Source of the DNA: Chloroflexota bacterium
GTDB taxonomy: Bacteria; Chloroflexota; UBA11872
NCBI GenBank assembly: GCA_028873795.1
Contig: JAPPNP010000043.1
Location: 18,941 to 82,940, forward strand
Direction of reading: 5' to 3'
Length of the DNA stretch: 64,000 bases
Shown: in pieces, positions 36,200 to 45,963 of the stretch
How positions within the stretch are numbered: position 1 is the stretch's first letter
How the letters are laid out: every line of letters begins with the position of its first letter
Position numbers and translations under genes: made by a program
The notes under the pieces: generated by a model
The model's database searches: none
Told to the model about the DNA's origin: nothing
What the model saw: only the letters and a program-made list of their open reading frames with translations

Positions 36200-36895
36200 G
36201 TGCCTTTCGTGCTCTTCGACTTCCATACGCACACGTTTTTGAGCGACGGCGAGCTTTCGCCGATCGAGCTGCTGCGGCGTTGTCACGTCGCGGGCTACAC
36301 CGCCGTGGCGGTGACCGACCACGCCAGCCCCGCCAACGTCGGCATGGTCGTGCCGGCCCTTGCCCGCGACTGCCGCATTGCCGAGGAGGCGTGGGGCATC
36401 GTGGCCATTCCGGGCGTGGAGATCACACACGTACCGCCGGACGAAATTGACGCGGTAGCGCGAAGCGCGGCGGAGGCGGGGGCCGAGCTCGTGGCGGTCC
36501 ACGGCGAGACCATCGCCGAACCGGTATCCGCCGGCACCAACCGCGCCGCGTTGGAGTCCGACTACGTGCACGCGCTGGTGCACCCGGGCCTGCTGAGCCC
36601 GGAGCTGGCGCAGTTGGCGCAGCGCAACGGCAAGTGGCTGGAGCTCTCGGCGCGTCGGGGGCACTCGCTCACCAACGGGCACGTGGCCGCGCTGGCCCGG
36701 TCGTCGGGAGCGCGACTGCTCGTCAACAGCGATGCGCATGCTCCCGGTGACCTGCTGTCGGAGCCCTTGGCCCGACGCGTCGCGCGCGGGGCGGGCTTGA
36801 ACGCCGACGAAACCGAGACGGTGGTGACGGACAACCCGCTGGAGTTCCTGCGCCAGATTGGGCGGTCGGTCCCGGACATCAGCCAAGTCCCGTGA
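36200..36895 (+). CDS. PHP-domain phosphoesterase (histidinol-phosphatase-like)
   Basis: A 231-aa PHP metal-dependent phosphoesterase. The metal ligands lie in FDFHTHTFLSDG, VTDHASP, GVEITH, ELVAVHGE, ALVHPG and VNSDAHAPGD, in the order expected for the fold. The start is GTG at 36200, immediately before the first motif. Its stop overlaps the lon start (GTGA). Histidinol phosphatase or a nucleotide/DNA-related phosphoesterase are both possible; the overlap with lon gives no hint. Confidence 0.85.
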   Translation: MPFVLFDFHTHTFLSDGELSPIELLRRCHVAGYTAVAVTDHASPANVGMVVPALARDCRIAEEAWGIVAIPGVEITHVPPDEIDAVARSAAEAGAELVAVHGETIAEPVSAGTNRAALESDYVHALVHPGLLSPELAQLAQRNGKWLELSARRGHSLTNGHVAALARSSGARLLVNSDAHAPGDLLSEPLARRVARGAGLNADETETVVTDNPLEFLRQIGRSVPDISQVP

Positions 36896-39279
36896 CGATC
36901 CTCGAGCACGAGGCGATACCGCCGGAGTTCGAGATCATCGAACCCGACGACCCGGACGCGTCGGGAGACGACCGGGTGGAGCTGCCGGTGCTGCCCCTGC
37001 GCGCCGAATCGCTCTACCCCATCCCCGAGACCATGACGCCGTTCCTCGTGGGTCGCGAAGGCTCCGTGTCGGCCATCGAAGACGCGTTGGCCCGCGACCG
37101 GCGCATCCTGGCCGTGGCCCAGCGCGATCCCAACAAGGAAGAAGTCGGCTTCGACGACCTGCATGAGCTGGGCACCGAGGCGCGGATCATCCGCATGCTG
37201 CGGTTGCCGGACGGAACGACGAGCGTGCTCGTGCACGGCGTCAGACGCGTCCGCGTAGTCTCGGTCATCAGCGAGTACCCCATCGTGCGCGTCGTGGGTC
37301 AGGTCGTGGAGGACTTGGACGAGGACCCCGCGGCCTCACGCGCGGCGATGCCGAAGGTGCTGAAGCTCTTCGAGCGAGTCTCCCGGCTCAGCGACACCAT
37401 CTCGGAAGAAGCGCAGATTCGCGCCATGAACGCCGAGACGCCCGGGTTGCTCGCCGACGTGGTGGCGGCGTCGCTGAGCCTCTCGCTTGACGATCACCAG
37501 ACGCTGCTCGAAATGCGCGACGTGGCCGAGCGGCTGGATCGCGTGCGCACGCTGCTGGACGGCGAGATTCAGGTGCTCAAGCTCGAGCAGGAGATCCGGG
37601 AGAGCACGCGCAACGACGTCGACATCAAGCAGCGTGAGTTCTATCTGCGCGAGCAGATGCGGGCGATCATCAAAGAGATTGGGGAAACCAACTCGCAGAA
37701 CGCCGAGATCGCCGCCATTCGGGAGCGGTTGGAGTCCGGTGCGTATCCCGAGGCCGTCGTCACCCGAGGACTCAAGGAGATCGACCGTCTCAACGCTCTC
37801 CCTCACGGCTCGCCTGAAACCAGCGTGCTGCGCACTTATCTGGAGTGGCTCACGGAATTGCCGTGGCGGCGCCGGTCCAGGGACAAGACGGATGTGGCGC
37901 GCGCCGAGGAAATCCTGAACCAGCACCACTACGGGCTGAAAGACGTCAAGGAGCGCCTGCTGGAATACATTGCGGTGCGTCATCTCGCGCGGCGCTCGCG
38001 CAGCCCCATCCTCTGCTTCGTGGGGCCTCCGGGCGTCGGCAAGACGAGCCTGGGTCGCTCCATCGCCGATGCCCTGGGCCGAACGTTCGTGCGGGTGTCG
38101 CTGGGCGGGGTACGCGACGAGGCCGAGATTCGCGGCCACCGCATGACCTACGTGGGCTCCATGCCGGGCCGGATTCTGCAAAAGATGCGCGAAGCGGGGA
38201 CGGTCAACCCCGTCTTCATGATCGACGAGATCGACAAGCTGGGGCTGGACTTCCGCGGCGACCCCGCCGCCGCGCTACTCGAAGTGCTGGACCCGGAACA
38301 GAATCACACCTTCAGCGATCACTATCTGGAGCTGCCCTTCGATCTGAGCAAGGTGATGTTCATCGCCACGGCCAACACGCTGCACGGTCTGCCGCCGGCG
38401 CTCGTCGACCGTATGGAGGTGATTGAGCTTCCGGGCTACGTCGAGGACGAAAAGGTGGCAATCGCGGAGCATTTCCTGGTCGCCCGGCAGCTGCGTGAGC
38501 ACGGGCTGAGCGCGACCGCGCTCCAGTTCGAACGGGAAACGCTGCGGCGCATCGTGCAGGCCTACACACGCGAGGCCGGCGTCCGCGAGCTGGAGCGCGC
38601 CATCGCCACCATCGCCCGCAAGCAGACCCTGGCACGCGCCGAGGGCCGCGAGGGGCAGCCGAGCATTCGCGCCGGGGACGTGGCGGACTATCTCGGCCCG
38701 CCAAAATATCGCTTCGGCAAGGCCGAGAGCGAAGACGCGCCCGCCGTGGCGACCGCGGTGTTTACCACGCCGGCCGGCGGCGACTTGTTGCCGATCGAAG
38801 TGTCGATTGCCGAGGGCGCCGGCAAGGTCACGCTGACGGGCTCCCTTGGCGACGTGATCCGAGAGTCCGCGCACGCCGCCATCACCTATGCGCGAGCCCA
38901 CGCCGGCAAGTTTGGCTATGGCGCCTCCGACTTCGACGCCATGGACATTCACGTGCACGTGCCCCAGGGGGCGCTGCCGAAGGAAGGCCCGGCGTCCGGG
39001 GTGGCCATTGCCGCCGCGCTGGTCTCGGCCCTAGCCCGCCGCAAGGTCCGTGGCAGCGCGGTGATGACCGGCGAGATCACGCTTCGGGGACGCGTGCTGC
39101 CGGTGAATGGAATCAAGGAAAAGGTTCTTGCCGCCCAACGTGCGGGTATCGAGACCTTCGTGCTGCCGCATGGCAACCGGCAAGACCTCGATGAGCTGGA
39201 CGCGGACACCCGGCGCGGCCTGGACTTCGCCCTGGCGGCTACGGTGGACGAAGCGCTCGCGCACGTCCTGGTGGCGTAG
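36892..39279 (+). CDS. lon: ATP-dependent Lon protease
   Basis: Cytoplasmic AAA+ serine protease of 795 aa, full length. The N-terminal substrate-binding domain begins with LPVLPLRAESLYPIPETMTP, Walker A is GPPGVGKTS, Walker B is VFMIDEIDKLG, and the Ser-Lys catalytic dyad is S702 (GPASGVAIAAAL) and K744 (GIKEKVLAAQ). The start is GTG at 36892, overlapping the PHP gene stop. It degrades misfolded and regulatory proteins. No heat-shock promoter element is evident, as the gene seems to be read from the PHP transcript. Confidence 0.97.
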   Translation: MTILEHEAIPPEFEIIEPDDPDASGDDRVELPVLPLRAESLYPIPETMTPFLVGREGSVSAIEDALARDRRILAVAQRDPNKEEVGFDDLHELGTEARIIRMLRLPDGTTSVLVHGVRRVRVVSVISEYPIVRVVGQVVEDLDEDPAASRAAMPKVLKLFERVSRLSDTISEEAQIRAMNAETPGLLADVVAASLSLSLDDHQTLLEMRDVAERLDRVRTLLDGEIQVLKLEQEIRESTRNDVDIKQREFYLREQMRAIIKEIGETNSQNAEIAAIRERLESGAYPEAVVTRGLKEIDRLNALPHGSPETSVLRTYLEWLTELPWRRRSRDKTDVARAEEILNQHHYGLKDVKERLLEYIAVRHLARRSRSPILCFVGPPGVGKTSLGRSIADALGRTFVRVSLGGVRDEAEIRGHRMTYVGSMPGRILQKMREAGTVNPVFMIDEIDKLGLDFRGDPAAALLEVLDPEQNHTFSDHYLELPFDLSKVMFIATANTLHGLPPALVDRMEVIELPGYVEDEKVAIAEHFLVARQLREHGLSATALQFERETLRRIVQAYTREAGVRELERAIATIARKQTLARAEGREGQPSIRAGDVADYLGPPKYRFGKAESEDAPAVATAVFTTPAGGDLLPIEVSIAEGAGKVTLTGSLGDVIRESAHAAITYARAHAGKFGYGASDFDAMDIHVHVPQGALPKEGPASGVAIAAALVSALARRKVRGSAVMTGEITLRGRVLPVNGIKEKVLAAQRAGIETFVLPHGNRQDLDELDADTRRGLDFALAATVDEALAHVLVA

Positions 39280-39390
39280 CACGGCGCCGTCCGCCGCCCG
39301 GGCGACTCGATTGACGGCCGGGAATGGCTATTCTGCGTAGCGTGTCTGCGGCACGCCTCGCGCAACGGGAGAGCTAAGGCAAACGTTCTG

Positions 39391-40446
39391 ATGTTCGGGC
39401 CGTTCAACACGCTCCTCGGACTCTTCTCGCGCGACCTGGGCATCGACTTGGGCACCGCCAACACCCTGGTCTACGTGAAAGACCGCGGCGTGGTGCTGTC
39501 GGAGCCGTCGGTGGTGGCCACGGATCAGAACACCATGCGAGTGCTGGCGGTGGGCGCCGAGGCCAAGAAGATGGTCGGGCGCACGCCGTCCAACATCATC
39601 GCCATGCGGCCGTTGCGAGACGGAGTGATCGCCGACTTCGACACCGTGGAGACGATGCTGCAGTACTTCATCAGCCGGGTGCATGACGAGCTGCCCTTCG
39701 CGCCGCGTCCGCGCGTGATCGTCGGCGTGCCCTCGGGCGTCACCGAGGTCGAGAAGCGCGCGGTCCACGAGGCGAGCTTGCAGGCCGGCGCGCGCGAGGT
39801 CTACCTGATCGAAGAGCCGATGGCCGCCGCCATTGGTGCCGGACAACCGATTCAAGAGGCCACCGGCAACATGATTGTGGACATTGGCGGCGGCACGACC
39901 GAGGTTGCCGTGATCTCGCTGGGGGGCGTCGTGGTGAGCCACAGCATTCGCGTGGCGGGCGACGAGATCGACGAGCAGATCGTGGAGTACTGCCGCAACG
40001 AGCACATGTTGCTGATCGGGGAGCGCACGGCAGAGGCGTGCAAGATCGCCGTGGGATCGGCCTACGCCGGATTGCAGGAAGACACGGTGCTCGTGCGCGG
40101 CCGTGATCTGCAGAGCGGGCTGCCGCGTCAGGCGGAGCTGACCTCCGGGCATATCCGCGAGGCGATCAGCGCGCCGGTGACCGAAGTCGTGGACAACGTG
40201 AAGCTCGCCATCGAGGCCACGCCCCCCGAGCTGCTGGCCGACATCATGGAGCACGGCATCTATCTCGCCGGCGGCGGGGCGCTGCTGCGGAATCTGGACA
40301 AGCGCATCGAGCAAGAGGCCGACATCCCGGTGCACGTCGCGGAAAACCCGCTCGAAGCGGTGGTGCGCGGCACCGGGGCGTGCCTGCACAACCTCGAGGC
40401 TTACCGCGAGGTGTTCGTCTCCGAGAACAGATCCCCCTACGCCTAG
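39391..40446 (+). CDS. mreB: Rod-shape-determining actin homologue MreB
   Basis: Bacterial actin of 351 aa. The phosphate 1 loop is IDLGTANTLVY, phosphate 2 is MIVDIGGGTTEVAVISL, and the adenosine loop is YLAGGGALLRN. An N-terminal amphipathic start (MFGPFNTLLGLFSRD) is present for membrane contact. It heads the mreB-mreC-mreD-mrdA-rodA operon that directs lateral wall synthesis. A TTGACG resembling a -35 lies about 75 bp upstream, but no matching -10 is visible. Confidence 0.97.
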   Translation: MFGPFNTLLGLFSRDLGIDLGTANTLVYVKDRGVVLSEPSVVATDQNTMRVLAVGAEAKKMVGRTPSNIIAMRPLRDGVIADFDTVETMLQYFISRVHDELPFAPRPRVIVGVPSGVTEVEKRAVHEASLQAGAREVYLIEEPMAAAIGAGQPIQEATGNMIVDIGGGTTEVAVISLGGVVVSHSIRVAGDEIDEQIVEYCRNEHMLLIGERTAEACKIAVGSAYAGLQEDTVLVRGRDLQSGLPRQAELTSGHIREAISAPVTEVVDNVKLAIEATPPELLADIMEHGIYLAGGGALLRNLDKRIEQEADIPVHVAENPLEAVVRGTGACLHNLEAYREVFVSENRSPYA

Positions 40447-40458
40447 GTGGTCACGAGC

Positions 40459-41280
40459 ATGCGGGGAGGCCAGCGGGCCGCGATTGTCCTCATCGGACTG
40501 ATCGTGGCCGCCATCGTGCTCTCGATGCTGCACAACACCGGCGCCAGCGTGCCGGTGGAGGGCCTGGTGCTGCGCGTGGTGGAACCCGTGCGAAGCGCCT
40601 TCACCACGGTTGCCAACGGCGCCTCGCGCGCCCTGGCCGACCTCGAGCGGTTTGGGGAGATGCGGGAGGAAAACGCCGCACTTCGTGCGGAAGTCGCCGA
40701 GCTTCGGGCGCAGACGGCCCGGCTCAGCGATGCCGAGCGCGAAAACGAGCGTTTCCGAGAGGCCCTGGCGTACCTGGACGAACACCCCGAACTCAAGCTC
40801 CTCACGGCGCGAATCGTCGGACGGGACAGCCTGGACGTGCTGGACACGATCGTGATCGATCGCGGCGCCTCGCACGGCATCCGGGTTGGCATGGCCGTGG
40901 TGGCGAATGGCGGGTTGGCCGGCCGGGTGACGAAGGTGACCGAAACCACAGCCGACGTGCTGCCCGTGCATAGCCCGCAGAGCACGGTGAACGTGCTGGC
41001 CCAGGCGGAGGACGCCGCGGCGGATGGCACGCTGGACGGCACCACCGGCGCCGACCTGGTGATGCGCCACATCGACGCCGAGGCCGAGATCATGGTCGGC
41101 GACCCGGTCGTGACCTCCAGCCTCGGGGGCGGTCTGCCGCGCGGCATTCCCGTGGGACGAATCGTGGCTATCGAGGTCTCGCCCACCAGCGTGCTGCGCC
41201 AGGCAATCGTGGAACCGCTGGTCCAGCTCGAGCGCTTGGACGTGGTCCAAGTCATTCTCGGGCAGACGGCTGGGAGCTAG
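40459..41280 (+). CDS. mreC: Rod-shape-determining protein MreC
   Basis: A 273-aa bitopic envelope protein. One N-terminal membrane helix (AAIVLIGLIVAAIVLSM) is followed by a coiled coil (EENAALRAEVAELRAQ) and the beta domain with VIDRGASHGIRVGMAVV. The ATG at 40459 has AGGTGG 8 nt upstream; a GTG at 40447 is the alternative. It bridges MreB and PBP2 outside the membrane. Ends 2 bp before mreD. Confidence 0.93.
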   Translation: MRGGQRAAIVLIGLIVAAIVLSMLHNTGASVPVEGLVLRVVEPVRSAFTTVANGASRALADLERFGEMREENAALRAEVAELRAQTARLSDAERENERFREALAYLDEHPELKLLTARIVGRDSLDVLDTIVIDRGASHGIRVGMAVVANGGLAGRVTKVTETTADVLPVHSPQSTVNVLAQAEDAAADGTLDGTTGADLVMRHIDAEAEIMVGDPVVTSSLGGGLPRGIPVGRIVAIEVSPTSVLRQAIVEPLVQLERLDVVQVILGQTAGS

Positions 41281-41282
41281 GC

Positions 41283-41849
41283 ATGGTTTCGCGTCTGGGA
41301 ACGGCCGCGCGCGGCGCGCGATGGCTTCCCTCGCTGGGCACATGGGCGGCGGCGCTGTTCCTCGCGTTGCTGGCGCTGGTGCAAACCTCGGTCCTTCCGT
41401 ACTTCGAAGTCCTTGGCGCGCAGCCGTCGCTGGTGCTCGTCAGCGTCGTGATCCTGGCCACGATGCAGGTCGGGACGCGAGCCCTCGGCTTGGGCTTTGC
41501 GGGCGGGCTGATGGTCGACCTGTTCTCGGCCGCACCGCTGGGCACCAACGCCCTGCTCTTCACCCTGATCGCCTACGTGGCCGGCGGGGGCTTCGGCGGC
41601 GTCGACCGCGCGAACATTGTCATACCAGCCACGGCGGTGGTGTTGGCGACTGCCGCTTACTACCCAAGCGTGCTGCTGGCCCTGCAGCTGCAGGGCGTGG
41701 ACGTCGTGTGGGAGGCCCATCTACCCGCCCGCCTGTGGCCGGCAATCATTGTCAATCTTGGAGCGGCGGCGGTGCTCTACTACCCGGTGCGGATGCTCGA
41801 GCGCTGGACCCACGGTCGCCCGATTCCAACGTATCGAGGAGTACGCTAG
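41283..41849 (+). CDS. mreD: Rod-shape-determining membrane protein MreD
   Basis: A 188-aa integral membrane protein with about five hydrophobic segments. The motif GFAGGLMVDLFSAAPLGTNAL is the recognisable MreD core. It starts 2 bp after mreC and ends 6 bp before the PBP2 gene, so it is firmly in the shape operon. It acts with MreC in the elongasome. Confidence 0.88.
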   Translation: MVSRLGTAARGARWLPSLGTWAAALFLALLALVQTSVLPYFEVLGAQPSLVLVSVVILATMQVGTRALGLGFAGGLMVDLFSAAPLGTNALLFTLIAYVAGGGFGGVDRANIVIPATAVVLATAAYYPSVLLALQLQGVDVVWEAHLPARLWPAIIVNLGAAAVLYYPVRMLERWTHGRPIPTYRGVR

Positions 41850-41855
41850 ATACCT

Positions 41856-43808
41856 ATGGCGGTAAACGGCGACCAGACCGGTCAGACGGCGCCAGGAGCG
41901 CCCGGGACCAAGAGTGACGGCGGCGCGAGCGCCAATCGCAAGCTCAGACGCGGCCTCATTCTTGGCGGGGCGGTTCTGGCAGCCAACTCAGCCTTGGCGG
42001 GGCGACTGTGGCAGCTTCAGGTCGTTGAAACGGAGACTTACCAGGAGCAAGCCGCCCGGAACCGCTTGCGAACCGAGCCGGTGCGGCCGGTGCGCGGGAT
42101 CGTGTTCGACCGCAATCGCGAGCCGCTGGTCCGCAACCTGCCCGAGTTCGGCGTGTGGGTCACGCCGGCTGACGTCCCCAAGTCGCGCGAGGGATCGATC
42201 ATCGCCAGCCTGGCCGCCCTCACGGGCGAGCGGCCCGACGACCTGCGCTTCAAGTTGTCGCAGGCCCGCTACGATCCGGGCCGCCCGGTGCAGGTGGCGG
42301 GGGACGTGCAACGGGATTCGGCGCTGGCCATCGAAGAGCGCCGCCATGACCTGCCGGGGGTGCAGGTCCGCTCAGGGATTCGACGTCAATACCTGCACGG
42401 GGACGCCTTCGGGCACATGCTCGGGTTTGTCGGCCCCGTTCCGGCTGAGTCGCTGGAGGAGTACCAGGCGCTCGGCGTCGGCTTCGATGAGACGGTCGGG
42501 CTAGCGGGCCTCGAGCGCCAGTTTCAGGGGGCGCTGCGCGGCACCGACGGCTCGCGAAAGGTCGAGATCGATGCCCTCGGGCGCGAGCTGAACGAGATCG
42601 AGTCCGAAGCGCCCGTCGAGGGGCGACACCTGGTGCTGACCGTCTCCGTTCGGGAGCAGCGGGCGATTCGGGAGATTCTGGCGCGGCATCTGGCGCTGCG
42701 CGATGCCGGCGCCGGGGTTGCCGTGGTGATTCGACCCGAGGACGGCTCGGTCGTGGCGCTCGCCAGCCTGCCCGACTACGACAACAACGCGTTCGGCGCG
42801 GGGGGCGATCCGAGTGTGCTGACGCGGTTGGTGACCGATCCGCGCCGGCCGCTCATCAATCATGCGGTGGCCGGCCTGTACCCCCCGGGCTCCAGCTACA
42901 AGGTCATTGCCGCCTCGGCGGCGCTCGAAACGGGAATCGTCTTGCCGCAGACCAAGATTCGGTGCGACGGCCAGTTGGTGCTGCCAACGGGCTGGGCGTT
43001 CAACGACTGGTTGCCAACCGGACACGGCATGGTCGACCTGCACCGGGGCATTTCGGAGTCGTGCAACATCTACTTTTACAACATCTCCGGCGGCAATCCG
43101 TATACGAACCTCACCGGGTTCGGCAATCGCCGGCTGGTGGAGTTTGAGCGCGCCTTTGGCTTCGGCGAGGCCAGCGGGATCGACCTTCCCGGCGAGGCTG
43201 CCGGCCTGGTGCCAACCGCCGAATGGAAGCAAGGCAACCTGGGGCAGCCGTGGGTAACCGGCGACACCTATCACGCGGCCATCGGCCAGGGGCTGGTGCA
43301 GGTCACGCCGCTGCAGATCGCCATGATGTATTCGGCAATCGGCAACGGCGGGCGCCTGCTGCGCCCGCGCCTGGTGGACCGCATCGTCGATACGCAAGGC
43401 AACGTGCTCCAGCGGCTGCCGGTGAGTGAGCGCGGGCAATTGCCGGTCTCGGAGGGGCACCTGCGCTTGCTGCGCAATGCGCTCTTGGAGGCGGTCAACG
43501 GTCGCAACGGCACCGGCAAGTACGCGCGCTCTGAATTCGCCGTCGTGGCGGGTAAAACGGGCACCGCCGAATACAGCGGAACACGCGATTCCCACGGCAA
43601 GCTCCCAAGCCATGCCTGGTTCGCGGGCTACGCGCCGGCCGAGAACCCCGAATACGCATTTGCGGTCTTGGTGCGTGACGGTGGCGAAGGCGCTTTCGCG
43701 GCAGCGCCCATCGCGCGGGACATCATCGACTATCTGATGACGGGCGAGATGCCGCCGTTGCCCCAGGACCGCCCGGACTTCATTCCTCCAACGCGGCGAC
43801 TGTCATGA
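41856..43808 (+). CDS. mrdA: Penicillin-binding protein 2 (peptidoglycan transpeptidase)
   Basis: A 650-aa class B PBP. A ~28-residue basic N-terminus precedes one membrane helix (LILGGAVLAANSALAGRLW), then the dimerisation domain (VRPVRGIVFDRNREPLVRN). The transpeptidase motifs are SSYK with nucleophile S346 (YPPGSSYK), the SCN in ISESCNIYF, and KTG in VAGKTGTAEYS. The stop overlaps rodA in ATGA. It cross-links new lateral-wall peptidoglycan in complex with RodA and is the target of mecillinam-type beta-lactams in other bacteria. Confidence 0.95.
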   Translation: MAVNGDQTGQTAPGAPGTKSDGGASANRKLRRGLILGGAVLAANSALAGRLWQLQVVETETYQEQAARNRLRTEPVRPVRGIVFDRNREPLVRNLPEFGVWVTPADVPKSREGSIIASLAALTGERPDDLRFKLSQARYDPGRPVQVAGDVQRDSALAIEERRHDLPGVQVRSGIRRQYLHGDAFGHMLGFVGPVPAESLEEYQALGVGFDETVGLAGLERQFQGALRGTDGSRKVEIDALGRELNEIESEAPVEGRHLVLTVSVREQRAIREILARHLALRDAGAGVAVVIRPEDGSVVALASLPDYDNNAFGAGGDPSVLTRLVTDPRRPLINHAVAGLYPPGSSYKVIAASAALETGIVLPQTKIRCDGQLVLPTGWAFNDWLPTGHGMVDLHRGISESCNIYFYNISGGNPYTNLTGFGNRRLVEFERAFGFGEASGIDLPGEAAGLVPTAEWKQGNLGQPWVTGDTYHAAIGQGLVQVTPLQIAMMYSAIGNGGRLLRPRLVDRIVDTQGNVLQRLPVSERGQLPVSEGHLRLLRNALLEAVNGRNGTGKYARSEFAVVAGKTGTAEYSGTRDSHGKLPSHAWFAGYAPAENPEYAFAVLVRDGGEGAFAAAPIARDIIDYLMTGEMPPLPQDRPDFIPPTRRLS

Positions 43809-44971
43809 CGGACGCCCTGCGGCGCTTCGACCTCGCCATCATCATTCCCGCGATCGCCCTGGTATCGGCTGGGATCCTGATCCTCTCCACCACCGGCGAT
43901 CCCGGCCAAACCGGCCTGGATCACAAGGCGGTGCAGCAAGGCGTGTTCGTGGCCATCGGGCTCGCGGCCGCGCTCGTCATGGCGTTCCTGGACTACCGGC
44001 TGCTCAATGCCGTGGCGCTGCCGGCGTTCATCGGCGGGACGATTCTGGTCGCCGCCGTGGTGGTGTTCGGCGACGCCAACCTGGGGGCCCAGCGCTGGTT
44101 CGTCGTCGGGCCAATTGTGATCCAGCCATCGGAGATCATGAAGCTGGCCGCCATAGTCTTTCTGGCCCGGTATCTGGCGCGGCGCGGCGAAGGCGTCCGG
44201 TCCATTCGGACGCTACTGCTGAGTCTGCTCATCATGCTGGTGCCTGCGGCGCTGGTGTTCATCCAGCCGGATTTGGGCTCGGCGCTGGTATTCGTCGCGA
44301 TCTGGCTGGCGATGGTTTTCGTCGCCGGCGCGCGCTGGTGGCACGCCCTGATTCCGGCGGGGATGGCCTTGGCTGCCTTCCCCTTCGCCTGGTTCTTTGC
44401 CCAGGACTACATGCGGGAGCGCTTCGTCGCATTCCTTGACCCCAGCAGCGATCCGCTTGGCGCCGGCTACAACGTGCTGCAGGCGCGCATCTCCATTGGC
44501 TCGGGCGGCTGGTGGGGGCAGGGCATCGGCCAGGGCACGCAGTCGCAGCTCGAGTTTCTCCGCGTCCGCGACACCGACTTCATCTTCGCCGTGCTGGGTG
44601 AACAGCTGGGGTTCGTCGGCGCGCTTGGCGTCATTCTGTTCTTCACGATCCTGCTCGCGCAGGCTGTGATCATCTCGATTCGGGCGCGCGATGACTTTGG
44701 CCGCTACCTGGCCATCGGCATTGCGGGCATGCTGTTCTTTCAATCGTTCGTCAACATCGGGATGAATGTGGGGCTGATGCCGGTGACGGGGATTACGCTC
44801 CCGCTGCTAAGTTTCGGCCGCAACTCACTCGTGGTCACCCTGGCGGCCATTGGCATCCTCCTCAGCATCAATGCGCATCGGACGGCCGCGCCGCACCGGC
44901 AGCAAGGCGTCTGGTGGGTGTCGAGCGTGAGACGGATGGCGGCGCGCCCGGAGTCTCCCCCAAGACCGTGA
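43805..44971 (+). CDS. rodA: RodA/FtsW-family peptidoglycan polymerase
   Basis: SEDS-family glycosyltransferase of 388 aa with about ten membrane segments. AQRWFVVGPIVIQPSEIMKL, FIQPDLGSALVF and the loop GTQSQLEFLRVRDTDFIFAV are the classic motifs. The late motif usually written PLLSYGGSS reads PLLSFGRNS here, a notable deviation. The start ATG overlaps the mrdA stop, and the stop overlaps the thrB GTG. It polymerises lipid II in partnership with PBP2. Confidence 0.93.
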   Translation: MTDALRRFDLAIIIPAIALVSAGILILSTTGDPGQTGLDHKAVQQGVFVAIGLAAALVMAFLDYRLLNAVALPAFIGGTILVAAVVVFGDANLGAQRWFVVGPIVIQPSEIMKLAAIVFLARYLARRGEGVRSIRTLLLSLLIMLVPAALVFIQPDLGSALVFVAIWLAMVFVAGARWWHALIPAGMALAAFPFAWFFAQDYMRERFVAFLDPSSDPLGAGYNVLQARISIGSGGWWGQGIGQGTQSQLEFLRVRDTDFIFAVLGEQLGFVGALGVILFFTILLAQAVIISIRARDDFGRYLAIGIAGMLFFQSFVNIGMNVGLMPVTGITLPLLSFGRNSLVVTLAAIGILLSINAHRTAAPHRQQGVWWVSSVRRMAARPESPPRP

Positions 44972-45906
44972 ACGGCCCAGGGTGGGCCGAAGTTGCCGTC
45001 CCGGCATCGTCGGGGAATCTGGGGGCCGGGTTCGACGCGCTCGGGTTGGCCCTGGAATTGCGAAATACCTACCGGTTCGAGCCCAGCAGCCACGACCACA
45101 TCGAGGCCAGCGGAAAGTTTGGGGAGTTCGTGCCGCGCGATGTCCGGCGCAATTTGGCCTTCCGCGCGTTCCGCTCCCTGGCGCCGACATCGGCGGGTCC
45201 CTACCGGCTCCACGCGCGGCGGATCATTCCCGCCCAGGGCGGCCTGGGCAGCTCGGCCAGCGCCATCGTCGGCGGGCTGGTGGCGGCGACGCTCGCCTTC
45301 GACCTCGACGTGCCCCGCGATGACCTGCTGCGACGAGCGGCCGAGCTCGAGGGGCATGCGGACAACGTGGCGCCGGCGCTGCTGGGCGGCATGGTCATTA
45401 CCGTGCCGGACGGACCCGACTTGCCCTGGCTGCGGCTCGAGTTTCCGGCAACCGTCGGGATCGTGCTGGTCGTGCCGGGCTACCGGGTGCCGACGCACCG
45501 AGCGCGGCAGGCCCTGCCCGACCAGGTGCCGAGGGCCGACGCCGTGGCCAACCTCGCCCGCGCGGCGTTGATGGCGGGCGCCGTGAGCCACAACCGCTTC
45601 GACCTATTTCGGGAAGCCATGACCGATCGCCTGCATCAGCCCTACCGCGCCGCGCTCAACCCCGCGCTGGAGCCGTGCATGGCGGCGGCGTTCGACGCGG
45701 GCGCCTACGGCGCGGCCCTCAGCGGCTCCGGCCCCACCGTCATCGCCTTCGGCCCACGTGACCGCAATCTTTCGGTGGCCAGCTCCATGGCCGATGCCTG
45801 CCTCGACAGCGGCCATTCATGTGAGACCTACGTGGTCGGTGCGGCGGCTGAAGGGGCTCATCCGACCGAAGCCTGGCGAACGCGCACACCGCAATCCGAC
45901 CTATAA
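44968..45906 (+). CDS. thrB: Homoserine kinase
   Basis: GHMP-family kinase of 312 aa, phosphorylating homoserine in threonine biosynthesis. The N-terminal VPASSGNLGAGFDALGLAL and the ATP-binding PAQGGLGSSASAIVGGL are both typical, and the C-terminal motif ALSGSGPTVIAFG closes the fold. The GTG at 44968 overlaps the rodA stop (GTGA); an upstream GTG at 44914 would reach into rodA. No other threonine gene is adjacent. Its position between rodA and the purine block is unusual. Confidence 0.93.
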   Translation: MNGPGWAEVAVPASSGNLGAGFDALGLALELRNTYRFEPSSHDHIEASGKFGEFVPRDVRRNLAFRAFRSLAPTSAGPYRLHARRIIPAQGGLGSSASAIVGGLVAATLAFDLDVPRDDLLRRAAELEGHADNVAPALLGGMVITVPDGPDLPWLRLEFPATVGIVLVVPGYRVPTHRARQALPDQVPRADAVANLARAALMAGAVSHNRFDLFREAMTDRLHQPYRAALNPALEPCMAAAFDAGAYGAALSGSGPTVIAFGPRDRNLSVASSMADACLDSGHSCETYVVGAAAEGAHPTEAWRTRTPQSDL

Positions 45907-45907
45907 T
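45902..45907 (+). promoter_or_regulatory. Consensus TATAAT before guaA and the purine genes
   Basis: A perfect TATAAT straddles the thrB stop, about 57 bp before the guaA start, in sequence of ~65% GC where it is rare by chance. No convincing -35 hexamer is seen at 16-18 bp. It may give the purine block its own promoter. Confidence 0.4.
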
Positions 45908-45963
45908 CAAGCGTCGGCGTTCACCGTGGCCTGAACCGGCGGCGGGCGCCGCAGGGAGGCCTA

